64,000 nucleotides of DNA from Tubiluchus corallicola (lineage: Eukaryota; Priapulida; Priapulimorpha; Priapulimorphida; Tubiluchidae). Positions within the stretch are counted from its first letter, which is position 1. The number at the start of each line of letters is the position of its first letter. Location: assembly GCA_030141605.1 (NCBI GenBank), contig JAQGDQ010000456.1:64172-128171 (forward strand), given 5' to 3'. Both the position numbers and the translations under genes were made by a program. The notes below the pieces were generated by a model. That model saw only the letters and a list, made by a program, of their open reading frames with translations. It was not told where the DNA came from and did no database searches. Below are positions 10,201 through 18,246 of this stretch, piece after piece.

Positions 10201-12374
10201 AGAGCAACTCACTCAGTACGCTGCCTTTATTTTACTCTTGTCTTGTAAACTTAGAAAAATAAAACAAAGAAATTCTCAGGTGTGGTATTTGCCGCCATTC
10301 ACTTGAAAATAGGGGGAGACTTTGTAACTTTTCTTAAGCCAATGGTGGCTTTCCATGACAGCACGCTGCTCAAACTAATTCAAACTTCTGCAGCTTACCT
10401 AATGTACATGCAAAATTATCTATGTAAGTTTTTTATAAAAACTTATACTTTTGACGAAGATATCGCGGCTTTCAAGTGCCTTTACTAGTTACACGAGGCA
10501 CTTATTGAAGTTTTGTTATTAAATGCTTCTAACATTTTTCGCGAACATAGAAGTAACACTTCCCAGAAATGCTTCTAACATTTTTCGCGAACACAGTAGT
10601 AAGATGTCCCAGAAATGCTTCTAACATTTTTCGCTAACATAGTAGTAAGACGTCCCAGATGGCTTGACTTTTCCTTTAACTGAAACGTTCTCGCACTTGC
10701 GTTATTTTCGTATCAAGAAAAACCCGTAAGAGTCGAAGTCTTCAGTACTGTAATCTGGGAAACTAAAGATAAAAAGGCAAAAGATAAATATACAAAACTT
10801 CAATTACGTGGTGGAGTGCGTCATCGTTCATGGGAACCATGGGGAAGAAGTTGATCATTGGGGGGGGGGGGGGCTAAAACAATTTTTGCCTCAAGGTGTC
10901 GGAAACATCTTTCTGATTGGACAGTTATTTCATATTATTCTACTTAGTTTTCGTTAACAAGTATTCCGTGTACAGTAGAAACACAAACTTCGTAATGAAT
11001 AGCTTCAAAGCCAAGTGAATCACTACTGTCATCACCTAATTAACTGCGTAATTATCTTAAATGCTTATTGTAGTCAGGAAGTGCGTACACAGGAAGTAGA
11101 TCCTTGGGGAAATGGGTAGACAGGAAGAAGATCTTTGGGGAAAACCTGTCTGGCATGTGAAATGATTGGAGCAGGTTTTTCTCCATGTTACAATAATTTC
11201 TAGCATTTTTATAACTATTTTGTAGCCAATGTATAGTGATCTAGAGAGTGCTTATATAGTACAAAACTGTGTACAGATAAATAGAGAAATTAGTACTAAC
11301 ATTAGTACTCATGACTGTTTACTAATAATATGATTTTCCTGAACTTTATTAAGATGCAAAAAACCTTCAGTTCTAATAGCTTAAAAACTCTTGGGCTTTA
11401 AGAGCAAAGAAAAAATATCTAAAACTTTTACAAGTTTGTGACAAGCTGCCGTAAGGCACTATGCCGATTTCAACTACTTACAGGGTTCCCATGGTCAAGG
11501 AAATATCCTTGAAAACACGGGCTATCCTGAAAAAATCAGGGAAAACGATAATTTGGTAAAAACGTCAGAGAAAATCATGAAAATGGGGCGAAAAGTCGGG
11601 AAAATTGGAAAAGGTTGTAAAAATAATCACCATGAACCGATATTTTTCCGAACATATTTTTCAGCGATTCGTGTTCAAATAAAATTTTGCTATGACAAGC
11701 TCCTAGTTTTGATTTCTGTTCCAAAATTGATGATTGGCCGACGCATTATATATAAGTATATGTATGAATGTCCATACACAAAAATGTTTGAACATGTTTA
11801 CTGGTATTGCAATTTCTGCTTATCTTGGTCATGGAAAATCAATATTTGGTCAGGGAAAAGTCTTGGAAAATTATTTTAAAATTCTGTGGGGACCCTGAAC
11901 TTAGAACTGTCCCTGGTGATGAAGCTTTACGTCACTTGCTTGACTTTGTTTATTCAGAGAGTTAAATATCCTTATTATTGAGCATAAATGCAGGTTTGGT
12001 GTCGAGTTGTTTAGTTATGAAAGTATCAGAACATTCTGACTTTGTTAATTCATTCCAACACTTCTGTGAAGTCATTGCTCACTCTCTCTAATAAATGGAT
12101 AAGTTCCAATCCTGCCACACCCACCAATACTGTAAATAATGTCTACTGTGTTGAGTGTTCGATCCCATCTGTACAAACTATGTAAGGCAGTGTATTTAAA
12201 TTAAAGTGTCTGCTTTTATCGTTTAGTGGTGGCTGGTCAGAAGGTTTAGACCAGAAGGGTTCTGCAAAGACGGGAGTGGACACAACGGCCTCGGGTCCGC
12301 TGTACCAGATGCGTCCGTATCCCAGTCCGGGAGCCGTCCTGCGAGCCAATCAGGAGGCAAAGAAGAGTTCGTAG
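1206..12374 (+). CDS. PQBP1: Polyglutamine-binding protein 1, whole gene (7 coding exons)
   Basis: Coding exons are 1206-1284, 2285-2492, 5514-5614, 6219-6349, 8162-8303, 9506-9569 and 12227-12374. They sum to 873 nt, or 290 codons plus TAG, and every GT-AG junction is in phase. The protein has the family N-terminus ([15 protein letters not shown]), an acidic IAEDY segment, a WW domain (W83, the Y99-Y101 block, W111, P114), an acidic central region, and the hallmark C-terminus: [10 protein letters not shown] at 230-239 and [11 protein letters not shown] at 273-283. In known PQBP1 that tail binds the spliceosomal U5-15kD protein. PQBP1 is a nuclear scaffold linking RNA polymerase II transcription and pre-mRNA splicing. 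Human PQBP1 is 265 residues; this one is slightly longer, mainly in the acidic region. The start lies in the conserved family N-terminus. The gene is tail-to-tail with the zinc-finger gene. Confidence 0.96.
1285..2284 (+). other. PQBP1: PQBP1 intron 1
   Basis: A 1.0-kb AT-rich intron. It carries a LINE-type 3' UTR hairpin at 1625-1662 and no other recognisable element. Confidence 0.8.
1625..1662 (+). mobile_element. LINE 3'-UTR-type hairpin remnant
   Basis: A perfect 10-bp stem (CATGGTGGTC with GACCACCATG) encloses an 18-base loop containing TACAAGC and TTTGCTTCT. The same loop with a different stem occurs in a LINE 3' end at 60871-60909, so this is probably the tail of a related, truncated retrotransposon inside PQBP1 intron 1. 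Confidence 0.65.
2285..2492 (+). CDS. PQBP1: PQBP1 exon 2
   Basis: Acceptor TTTAG|AT, donor AA|GTAAGA; enters in phase 1 and leaves in phase 2. It encodes the acidic stretch and the first half of the WW domain (W83), with a Cys/His cluster: C79, H87, C89, C93. Confidence 0.95.
2598..3212 (+). mobile_element. MITE family B, copy 1 (TIR element, about 0.6 kb)
   Basis: Non-coding element with imperfect inverted ends of about 35 bp: a left end like ACTTGTGGATAGCAAAATC and a right end like GGTTTGCAAGCACACA. Internal blocks (for example TTCTAGTTATTCACATATCC) recur at 20767, 27060, 30566 and, inverted, 31538. Ends next to TA suggest Tc1/mariner-type insertion. It lies in PQBP1 intron 2. Confidence 0.75.
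3213..3734 (+). other. AT-rich intron sequence
   Basis: Part of PQBP1 intron 2. Apart from a short TCTG run near 3385 nothing is recognised. Confidence 0.5.
3735..3882 (+). repeat. Dispersed repeat family D, copy 1
   Basis: Shares AAACAAGGTAATTGATATTT, the following TTAAGTCCACTTAGAG block, and a GC-rich GGGGCC segment followed by a GTTTTTTGCAA block with 8990-9177. Family not identified. Confidence 0.75.
4001..4737 (+). repeat. 49-bp tandem repeat (15 copies)
   Basis: A regular 49-base unit in PQBP1 intron 2. Fourteen unit junctions read GTAAGTAT (11) or GTAAATAT (3), usually preceded by CAC, so each junction resembles a strong metazoan 5' splice site in the sense direction. Units differ at only a few positions, so the array is young or homogenised. 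Confidence 0.95.
4864..5145 (+). repeat. 47-bp tandem repeat with DR1 elements (6 copies)
   Basis: Six units, each with AAGACTGGTGGC followed by a direct repeat of AGGTCA spaced by one base. Exact AGGTCA-A-AGGTCA is at 4889, 4936, 4983 and 5124; at 5030 and 5077 the second half is AGATCA. It lies in PQBP1 intron 2. Confidence 0.95.
5146..5513 (+). other. PQBP1: End of PQBP1 intron 2
   Basis: Ordinary AT-rich intron end. The open frame running into exon 3 from the left is not expected to be translated, because the acceptor CATTTTCATAG is at 5503-5513. Confidence 0.7.
5514..5614 (+). CDS. PQBP1: PQBP1 exon 3
   Basis: Enters in phase 2 and leaves in phase 1 at G|GTGAGG. It encodes the second half of the WW domain: the YYYW block, then W111, L112, P113 and P114. 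The intron therefore splits the WW domain. Confidence 0.95.
5766..6190 (+). repeat. Purine-rich (GA)n tract with internal repeats
   Basis: About 420 bases of nearly pure G/A on the + strand. It contains four or five repeats of AAGAGAGGTTTGAGGGAGAG. It ends 28 bases before PQBP1 exon 4, so purine-rich RNA lies directly upstream of a short pyrimidine tract. Long open frames on both strands here are artefacts of composition. Confidence 0.95.
6219..6349 (+). CDS. PQBP1: PQBP1 exon 4
   Basis: Acceptor CCTTATAG|AA, donor GAG|GTAAAA; enters in phase 1 and leaves in phase 0. It encodes an Asp/Glu-rich segment of the central region. Confidence 0.9.
6350..7556 (+). other. PQBP1: PQBP1 intron 4, first part
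   Basis: AT-rich intron sequence with no recognised element apart from one CTCF-like core on the - strand at 6421-6434 (12 of 14 positions). Confidence 0.5.
7557..8060 (+). repeat. Dispersed repeat family C, copy 1
   Basis: About 500 bp clearly related to 13359-14020. Shared blocks include AAAGCTTTCAATAACTGCAG, CAAGTCTACTCTATT and AAGTGTACACCAGACT. Both copies face the same way. No coding capacity; possibly a nonautonomous DNA element. Confidence 0.8.
8162..8303 (+). CDS. PQBP1: PQBP1 exon 5
   Basis: Acceptor TTCTAG|GAAG, donor G|GTAAAT; enters in phase 0 and leaves in phase 1. It encodes a Glu/Ser-rich segment and a charged stretch ending in KDERR. Confidence 0.92.
8735..8985 (+). repeat. 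Dispersed repeat family A, copy 1
   Basis: Related to 22661-22860 through GACCCAGTACATT-like, GAGCTGAC/AAGCTGACC and CGTCACTTTGTTTAC blocks. Likely a decayed copy of the TIR element described at 22590. It lies in PQBP1 intron 5. Confidence 0.6.
8990..9177 (+). repeat. Dispersed repeat family D, copy 2
   Basis: Second copy of the element at 3735-3882, with an extra internal segment. Contains an almost perfect GGGGGCCCCCC palindrome. Confidence 0.75.
9506..9569 (+). CDS. PQBP1: PQBP1 exon 6
   Basis: Acceptor TTTTCTCAG|GG, donor CG|GTAAGG; enters in phase 1 and leaves in phase 2. It encodes residues 222-241, including the conserved [11 protein letters not shown] motif. Confidence 0.96.
9664..10036 (+). 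mobile_element. Solo LTR, 373 bp
   Basis: Starts TGTTGTGG and ends ACACAACA, the usual TG...CA inverted ends. Inside are a TATAAG box before a GC-rich stretch and an AATAAA signal near 9965, as in U3-R-U5. Flanking pentamers TTTCC and ATTCC are near-identical and could be a decayed target duplication. A reverse-complement copy is at 29754. No gag-pol lies next to it. It sits in PQBP1 intron 6. Confidence 0.85.
10518..10665 (+). repeat. Short tandem repeat, about 50-bp unit, 3 copies
   Basis: Three copies of a unit containing AATGCTTCTAACATTTTTCG and GTAAGACGTCCCAG-like sequence. Confidence 0.85.
10666..11480 (+). other. PQBP1: Intron 6 sequence
   Basis: AT-rich. Contains a 14-base G run at 10860-10873 and an imperfect duplication around 11083-11150 (CAGGAAG...GATC). 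No gene seen. Confidence 0.5.
11481..11897 (+). mobile_element. hAT-like nonautonomous element
   Basis: Ends are CAGGGTTCCCA and, inverted, TGGGGACCCTG, giving short hAT-style terminal inverted repeats over 417 bp. The inside is rich in GGAAAA/GTCA motifs and the apparent open frame 11553-11879 is not a recognisable protein. The flanks are only loosely similar, so target duplication is not proven. Confidence 0.65.
12227..12374 (+). CDS. PQBP1: PQBP1 exon 7 (terminal)
   Basis: Acceptor GTTTAG|T; enters in phase 2 and encodes residues 243-290, including [11 protein letters not shown], then TAG at 12372-12374. Confidence 0.96.
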
Positions 12375-12401
12375 TGAAACGCATCAGAATCGAGAAAGAA
12401 T

Positions 12402-12530
12402 TAGACTTCGGTCACTGGTCGTCAGACTTTGGTCACTGGTCATTAGACTTAGGTCACTGGTCGTCAGACTTCGGTCACTGGTCATCAGACTTCGGTCACT
12501 GGTCATCAGACTTTGGTCATTGGTCTTGTA
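12402..12530 (+). repeat. 21-bp minisatellite in the PQBP1 3' UTR (6 copies)
   Basis: Six units such as GACTTCGGTCACTGGTCGTC starting 28 bases after the PQBP1 stop. The unit length is a multiple of three, so both strands stay open, but there is no evidence of translation. Confidence 0.95.
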
Positions 12531-12677
12531 TATATGAACTGTCCTGTAAACTGTTATGTAATTTGCATTGAAAATTGTCACATTTATATGCAGTAAAACG
12601 TACATTGATGGTCAAAATCAAAGCAAGAAGAACCACAGTAAATGTTTGTGTAGATAAAATGATCTAGACATACCAAC

Positions 12678-12683
12678 AATAAA
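12678..12683 (+). terminator. PQBP1: Likely PQBP1 polyadenylation signal
   Basis: AATAAA 304 bases after the stop codon; another AATAAA follows at 12743. Either would give a 3' UTR of about 320-390 bases containing the minisatellite. Confidence 0.6.
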
Positions 12684-12748
12684 CTTCACAATGTTAATAC
12701 CAATTGGCAGTACACTTAGAATAGATTGGAAATATTTGTACAAATAAA

Positions 12749-13358
12749 AAATAATCTATTGTTGAAATATAGTTGCTCTCATGTGTACTTTTGGAATACA
12801 TGTGTTGTGCATGTTTACTAAATACAAAAAAATAGCCAAAATTTTCAAAAAGTTCAAAAAGTTGCCATTTTATAACAGGTTGCGCCATCTGTTGAGAGAG
12901 AAAAGATTTGGTGTGATAAACATTCTTATCATCCAATTTTCAAAGCTTTGTTTTGCAAGAAAGTTAGCCAAGTTTTAATTAGAATTTCTATTGGTCAGAG
13001 TTAATTAGGTGAATAATTAGTCCATCATTACTTCATGAACAGCTGCTGTATCAAAATATTATCTTTTCTCTTCGACAATGGAGACTAAGATTGGACTAAA
13101 CCCAGAATTACTAATCTTTTAAAACCAAACTTGAGATTGAGAAACAATTTTCTCGGGTAGAGAATTCCATAAATAAGCAACTCAGTGGACAATGCGATTT
13201 ACAAGCAGCCGTCAATGGTTTCTACTTTGGGTTTATTCCTTTATTAACTAATTGCAGCCTCTATTAGAAATGAGCTTATTAGTACAGTGATGTAAATGAC
13301 ATTTCAATTGACAGGCCTTAGGAAGCTGCAGGTTTAGTGTTTATGATAATTATGGTAA
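12749..13358. other. Intergenic, nothing recognised
   Basis: AT-rich sequence beyond the PQBP1 end. No coding frame, RNA or repeat that I can support. Confidence 0.5.
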
Positions 13359-14020
13359 TTTAACTCCTTCAGAACCGTAAGTGTTTGCTGCATTTTTCAC
13401 GGGTTCATGAAAAACTGCTCTTACTAAGCTGTGATTACATTATATTTGATAATTTTTCTAGGTTTCTATGCCTCACACAATGGATTTTCATGCAAAATTA
13501 TATATTAAATGCATTTGCTTTCCTTATACAAATTAAAAAAATGATTTTTGATAAATAAATTGAAAAAAAAGCTTTCAATAACTGCAGTGTTTGCACTGTA
13601 ACAATGTACAGTATTACTTATGTGAAATCAGCTAATGCAGAAAATTTCAACGGTCCAGACACACAACACTGATGAACTTTGGCCTCAAGTCTACTCTATT
13701 GTTAAGGAGAAATTCCTGTTAAAAGATGAAACAACATTAATTTGTTCTTAGCTGATCGCTTGGTTTTTTTTCTTTAATAGCAGCGGAACACTGCACAGCT
13801 TGGGCTGTAGCAAGCAGGCGATCAATAAAATAATGTGTACGATCATGCAAGTGTACACCAGACTAAGCTACTCAATAAGCTAAGTTTGAGTGCCTGAAAA
13901 AGGCGTGTTTTCTTAGTTTACAAATGTTTAAACAAATAGTACGATTGCAAATCCAAGATTCTGCTGAGTAAAATAGTACCTAATTTGTAATTATTTAGTT
14001 ATATCGGTGCTCATACAGAA
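13359..14020 (+). repeat. Dispersed repeat family C, copy 2
   Basis: Second copy of the element at 7557-8060, about 150 bp longer because of an internal segment around 13400-13560. Confidence 0.8.
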
Positions 14021-14860
14021 GCAGGAAAGTTGTAGGACCTATTTTGAATGATGCGGTCCTGATGTAACTAATCACGGATGAGGAATGGCAGCTTCCATCC
14101 ATAGCAACCATAGCAAAAAAATTTCATGGCAATCAACTTTCAATGTGAAGGATTTTAGGTTATTTTATTACTTCAGTGTTCTCTCATTCTGCAACCCCCC
14201 CCCCATCCTTTAACTGCATTCGTATGTATGTCTTGACTTGGCTTCTTTCTGTCATGCTCTACTGACAGAGCTAGTTTACCTGGTGAGTTGGCAGTCTGTT
14301 CTTGGCTAAGAGAGTTGTTGTTGTTGTTATTTGTCTCAGTTAAACCATTTATTTGTCAACAGTAGTAGAGTCATGATGTAAGTGTATTCAGTCTCACTTT
14401 ACTATTAATTTCTTTGTCTCTTTTTTTGGCTCAAATTAGTTTGTTATGATTTTTCTTACAGATAAAACGTAATAAAGCTACTCAAACATGAATTTGTTTG
14501 ACTTTGGGCATCATGAAGTAGTAGTCTCTCACATTCACTGAACATGTTTGTAGTTTTGATCTTTTAATTACACATGACATCATTCACATTTGCATGAAAT
14601 ATAATTACATAATTCGGGTATGTAAATATATAATTACGTACGTACATGATTTCACGATAATCACAAAATGTTGAAGTACATAGAATGTCTTGAAAATAGT
14701 TTTAAGAAAACAATTATTATAATCAAAATATTTTAGAAATAAACAGAATTTACAGATATCAAACTTATGTGATATCTTGTTCCACAATGTATTCGGATGG
14801 AAATCCGCTTGTGCAGGAAATATCATATCATGACAAACACAAGCACTTGAAAATTTTGTG
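14021..14860. other. Intergenic, nothing recognised
   Basis: AT-rich. Holds a short C run near 14195 and a GTT run near 14320. No gene. Confidence 0.5.
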
Positions 14861-15389
14861 CTGCCATCTAGTGGAGAATAAAAACAGTAATTTGCTGCAT
14901 CTTGAAGCAGTAGGAAACACTTTGTACTGGAACGGTATCTGTGAACCAAGTTTTAGTGATTAATCTTGTGCCAATAGCACTTGTGTGTGCTGCCATCTAG
15001 TGGAGAATAAAAACAGTAATTTGCTGCAGCTTGAAGCAGTAGGAACACTGTGTATTGGAACGGTATCCGTGAACCAAGTTTTAGTGATTAATCTTGTGCC
15101 AATAGCACTTGTGTGTGCTGCCATCTAGTGGAGAATAACAACAGTAATTTGCTGCAGCGTGAAGCAGTAGGAAACACTTTGTACTGGAACGGTATCTGTG
15201 AACCAAGTTTTAGTGATTAATCTTGTGCCAATAGCACTTGTGTGTGCTGCCATCTAGTGGAGAATAAAAACAGTAATTTGCTGCAGCTTGAAGCAGTAAG
15301 AAACACTGTGTACTGGAACGGTATCTGTGAACCAAGTTTTAGTGATTAATCTTGTGTGAATAGCACTTGTGTGCACTGCCATCTAGTGC
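14861..15389 (-). repeat. 129-bp tandem repeat carrying CTCF-type motifs
   Basis: Motif copies start at 14861, 14990, 15118, 15247 and 15376, so the period is 128-129. The - strand of each of the first four reads CCACTAGATGGCAG, matching all 14 positions of the known CTCF core CCASYAGRKGGCRS; the fifth starts with G. Units also share CAGTAATTTGCTGCAGCTTG and CCAAGTTTTAGTGATTAATC. Confidence 0.95.
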
Positions 15390-15816
15390 GGAACAAAGCG
15401 TTTAGATTTTTGAGATCAAAAACAAGTGTAGTCATAAGCACTATCACAGTATCATTCTTGCCACGTGGGTCAGCGATAATAAATATTACAATACCCTTAC
15501 AGTCAGCTTATGTTTCATTTGTTTCATAATAGATGTCACCACGTTATGCACAATATATTACCAATAATGCTGTTTACAAAATGGGTGTCGCCATCTGCTA
15601 AAATCGACATTAAACTAACATCAGCTAGAGAATGTTTAAGCCTCACTCCAAACTTACAATTTTCAAATTATGTGGCTGAGAAAGTAATTTTTAATATTAA
15701 CCAAAAGTTATACAGACCAGTCAATAACGCGACAGATAAGAAACCATCTTATAAATCAGTCTTAAATGACATGATTATGTACAACAAGAGTAGAAATAAT
15801 AAAACTATACAAGAAC
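15390..15816 (+). other. Unassigned open frame region
   Basis: Contains a 103-codon frame at 15510-15821 with no recognisable domain, no start context and AT-biased codons. I do not call it a gene; it may be a decayed element. Confidence 0.3.
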
Positions 15817-16195
15817 AATGATCTCACACATGGTACATGTAAAATAATCTATATGCAAAGTGTTGAAGCAAAAAATACAACAGAAATAATAGATTTACCA
15901 TAATTGGATATTGATTATCTTCTAATGGCAAAATTTGACTGATTTCAACAGCAAAAATATACAAAAGTATTTCCAATAATTTAATCGATCTATCCATATC
16001 TAATCTACTAATCTAATCAATGATCTCACACATGGTGCACATAAGATAACCCATATGCAAAGTGTTGAAGCAAAAAATATAATGGAAATAAAAGATTTAC
16101 CATAATAGGACACTGATTATCTAGAAAATGGCAAAATTTGACTGATTTTAACAGCAAAAATATACAAAAGTATTTCTAATAATTTAATTGATACA
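15817..16195 (+). repeat. Tandem duplication, about 200 bp
   Basis: Two copies beginning near 15817 and 16018, sharing ATGATCTCACACATGGT, CAAAGTGTTGAAGCAAAAAA and ATGGCAAAATTTGACTGATT. Confidence 0.9.
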
Positions 16196-16395
16196 TCTAT
16201 TCGACACAAATATGCTAAAACTAAGAAATTTTTTTCTGACAAATCATTAACAAATACTCTATATATATATATATATATACACACATCATGTACAGATAAT
16301 TTTTAAAGGTAAATGTAAATATAAACACAATGAAATAGTCTACTTTTCCATTTTTTGAGATTGAAACGGTCAAAGATTTTATATTACTGTTAAAA

Positions 16396-16985
16396 GCTAA
16401 CTTCCTTCTGATTGGACACTAAATAACTTTCCTCCAAGCTAACTTCCTTTTGATTGGACACTAAATAAATTTCCTCCAAGCTAACTTACTTCTGATTGGA
16501 CACTAAATAACTTTCCTCCAAGCTAACTTACTTCTGATTGGACACTAAATAACTTTCCTCCAAGCTAACTTACTTCTGATTGGACACTAAATAAATTTCC
16601 TGCGCGCTAACTTCCTTCTGATTGGACACTAAATAACTTTCTTCCAAGCTAACTTCCTTCTGATTGGACACTAAATAAATTTCCTCCGAGCTAACTTCCT
16701 TTCTAATTGGACACTAAATAATTTTCCTCCAAGCTAACTTCCTTCTGATTGGACACTAAATAACTTTCCTCCGAGCTAACTTCCTTTCTAATTGGACACT
16801 AAATAATTTTCCTCCAAGCTAACTTCCTTCTGATTGGACACTAAATAACTTTCCTCCAAGCTAAATTACTTCTGATTGGACACTAAATAACTTTCCTCCG
16901 AGCTAACTTCCTTCTGATTGGACACTAAATAAATTTCCTCCGATCTAACTTCCTTCTGATTGGACACTAAATAACTTTCCTCCAA
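16396..16985. repeat. 42-bp tandem repeat with CCAAT boxes (14 copies)
   Basis: Fourteen units of about 42 bases, each with CTTCTGATTGGACACTAAAT. Twelve carry TGATTGG, whose complement GTCCAATCA fits the NF-Y CCAAT-box context; two carry TAATTGG. The array lies between the convergent 3' ends of PQBP1 and the zinc-finger gene. Confidence 0.95.
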
Positions 16986-17756
16986 TAAAGAATTAACAAC
17001 TGAAGAAACAAAAGCTATCCTAATATTACCATTTCTGTCGATAGATGGCACCACGAGCCTGCTCCAATACGTCTTTGGAGCGTTTCTACACCTGGCATTT
17101 TTAAGGAAAACCGGATAATTGTGTAAACGCGAGTTCAGAATAAAGAATGCTCTAAAATATTGAAAACTACAACAGCTTATTTTAAATCAAAGCTTAGATT
17201 AAATAATAATTACCTAGGATGCTCAAATTTCGCTAAACTTTCAGTCACACGTGGCTCAGTGAATCTACTAAGATTGGCAGCAGCGCCTTTTTTTCACGAC
17301 GAATAGAAGACGGTACAGTGATAAGCATTATCATCAACTGCAGTATTAATTTTTGACCTCATATGATGTAGAGCCCATTTTTCGTGACATCACGCATTTA
17401 AGCAGCACTGTAACACTTATGTAAATGTGCTTGACATGCAAGGGAAGATGCCTGCCATTGCACAAACTGTGGTTAGTTTCTGACGTAAGCAATAGCTATG
17501 TTCAGCTGCCATTAATTAACTTTCTAATTATTCAAATATAAGAAACAATTGTTAACTTTTATAGACAAGAAAACACATATTTTGGACAGTAAATTAAAAT
17601 GAGATTGAGTCTAAACAATCGTCCGGTTTTCCTTTAAAGAAGCTGTTTGCGCCGCATGTTTTCTTCAAGACAAGGAAAAAATGTTTTTCAAGAAGGGTGC
17701 TGCCATCTAACAACAATTATTGAACTAGACAGAATTAACTGTGGTTGTTTGAAATT
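16986..17756. other. Intergenic, nothing recognised
   Basis: AT-rich sequence with isolated CCATCTA/TAGATGG words. No gene or repeat array seen. Confidence 0.5.
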
Positions 17757-17912
17757 GTATCATCTACACATCATGACTGTATCATCTACACATCATGACT
17801 ATGTATCATCTACACATCATGACTGTATCATCTACACATCATGACTTGTATCATCTACCCATCATGACTATGTATCATCTACACATCATGACTATGTATC
17901 ATCACATCATGT
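17757..17912. repeat. Short tandem repeat, 19-23-bp unit, about 7 copies
   Basis: Units of TATCATCTACACATCATGAC with small length variants. It abuts the stop codon of the zinc-finger gene, so it would lie in that gene's 3' UTR. Confidence 0.95.
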
Positions 17913-17913
17913 C

Positions 17914-18246
17914 TCACTCCCTGAGCAAAGAGTCATGCTTTGCCTTCCTCGGTGTCTTGCGCTGCACCTTTTCTCTCCTCCTCCCTTCTTCTTCTCTCTC
18001 CTCCTCCCCCAAGACGTTCGTCTCCTCCTGAAGCTTCTCTAAATGCTCGACTCTCATCTGGGAAATCCTCATGGTCCTCTGCATGTGGAGGACCTCCGCT
18101 GCGTCCATTTCTTGCAGACCGTCCGAGGTGAGGATCTTGAAATGTCGAGCTCTCAGGTGGCGCTTGAACGTGTTGCGTGTTTTAAAGTGGAGGGAGCATT
18201 CCCGGCATTCGTACGGCGTTTCTCCCGTATGACGTCTCAAGTGTTC
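17914..18246 (-). CDS. Zinc-finger gene exon 2 (terminal)
   Basis: Acceptor TTTACAG|GAACAC. The first residues (EHLRRHTGE) complete finger 3 and its linker, followed by finger 4 and a charged Glu/Arg-rich tail ending at TGA. Confidence 0.93.
   Translation of the reverse strand, partial: EHLRRHTGETPYECRECSLHFKTRNTFKRHLRARHFKILTSDGLQEMDAAEVLHMQRTMRISQMRVEHLEKLQEETNVLGEEEREEEGRRREKVQRKTPRKAKHDSLLRE

Noticed and set aside
11553-11879. 108-codon + strand frame
   Set aside because: Lies wholly inside a hAT-like non-coding element and is low complexity.
14195-14205. Runs of C or G (also 10860, 38562 and 46436)
   Set aside because: Isolated homopolymers; no G-quadruplex arrangement or link to a feature could be shown.
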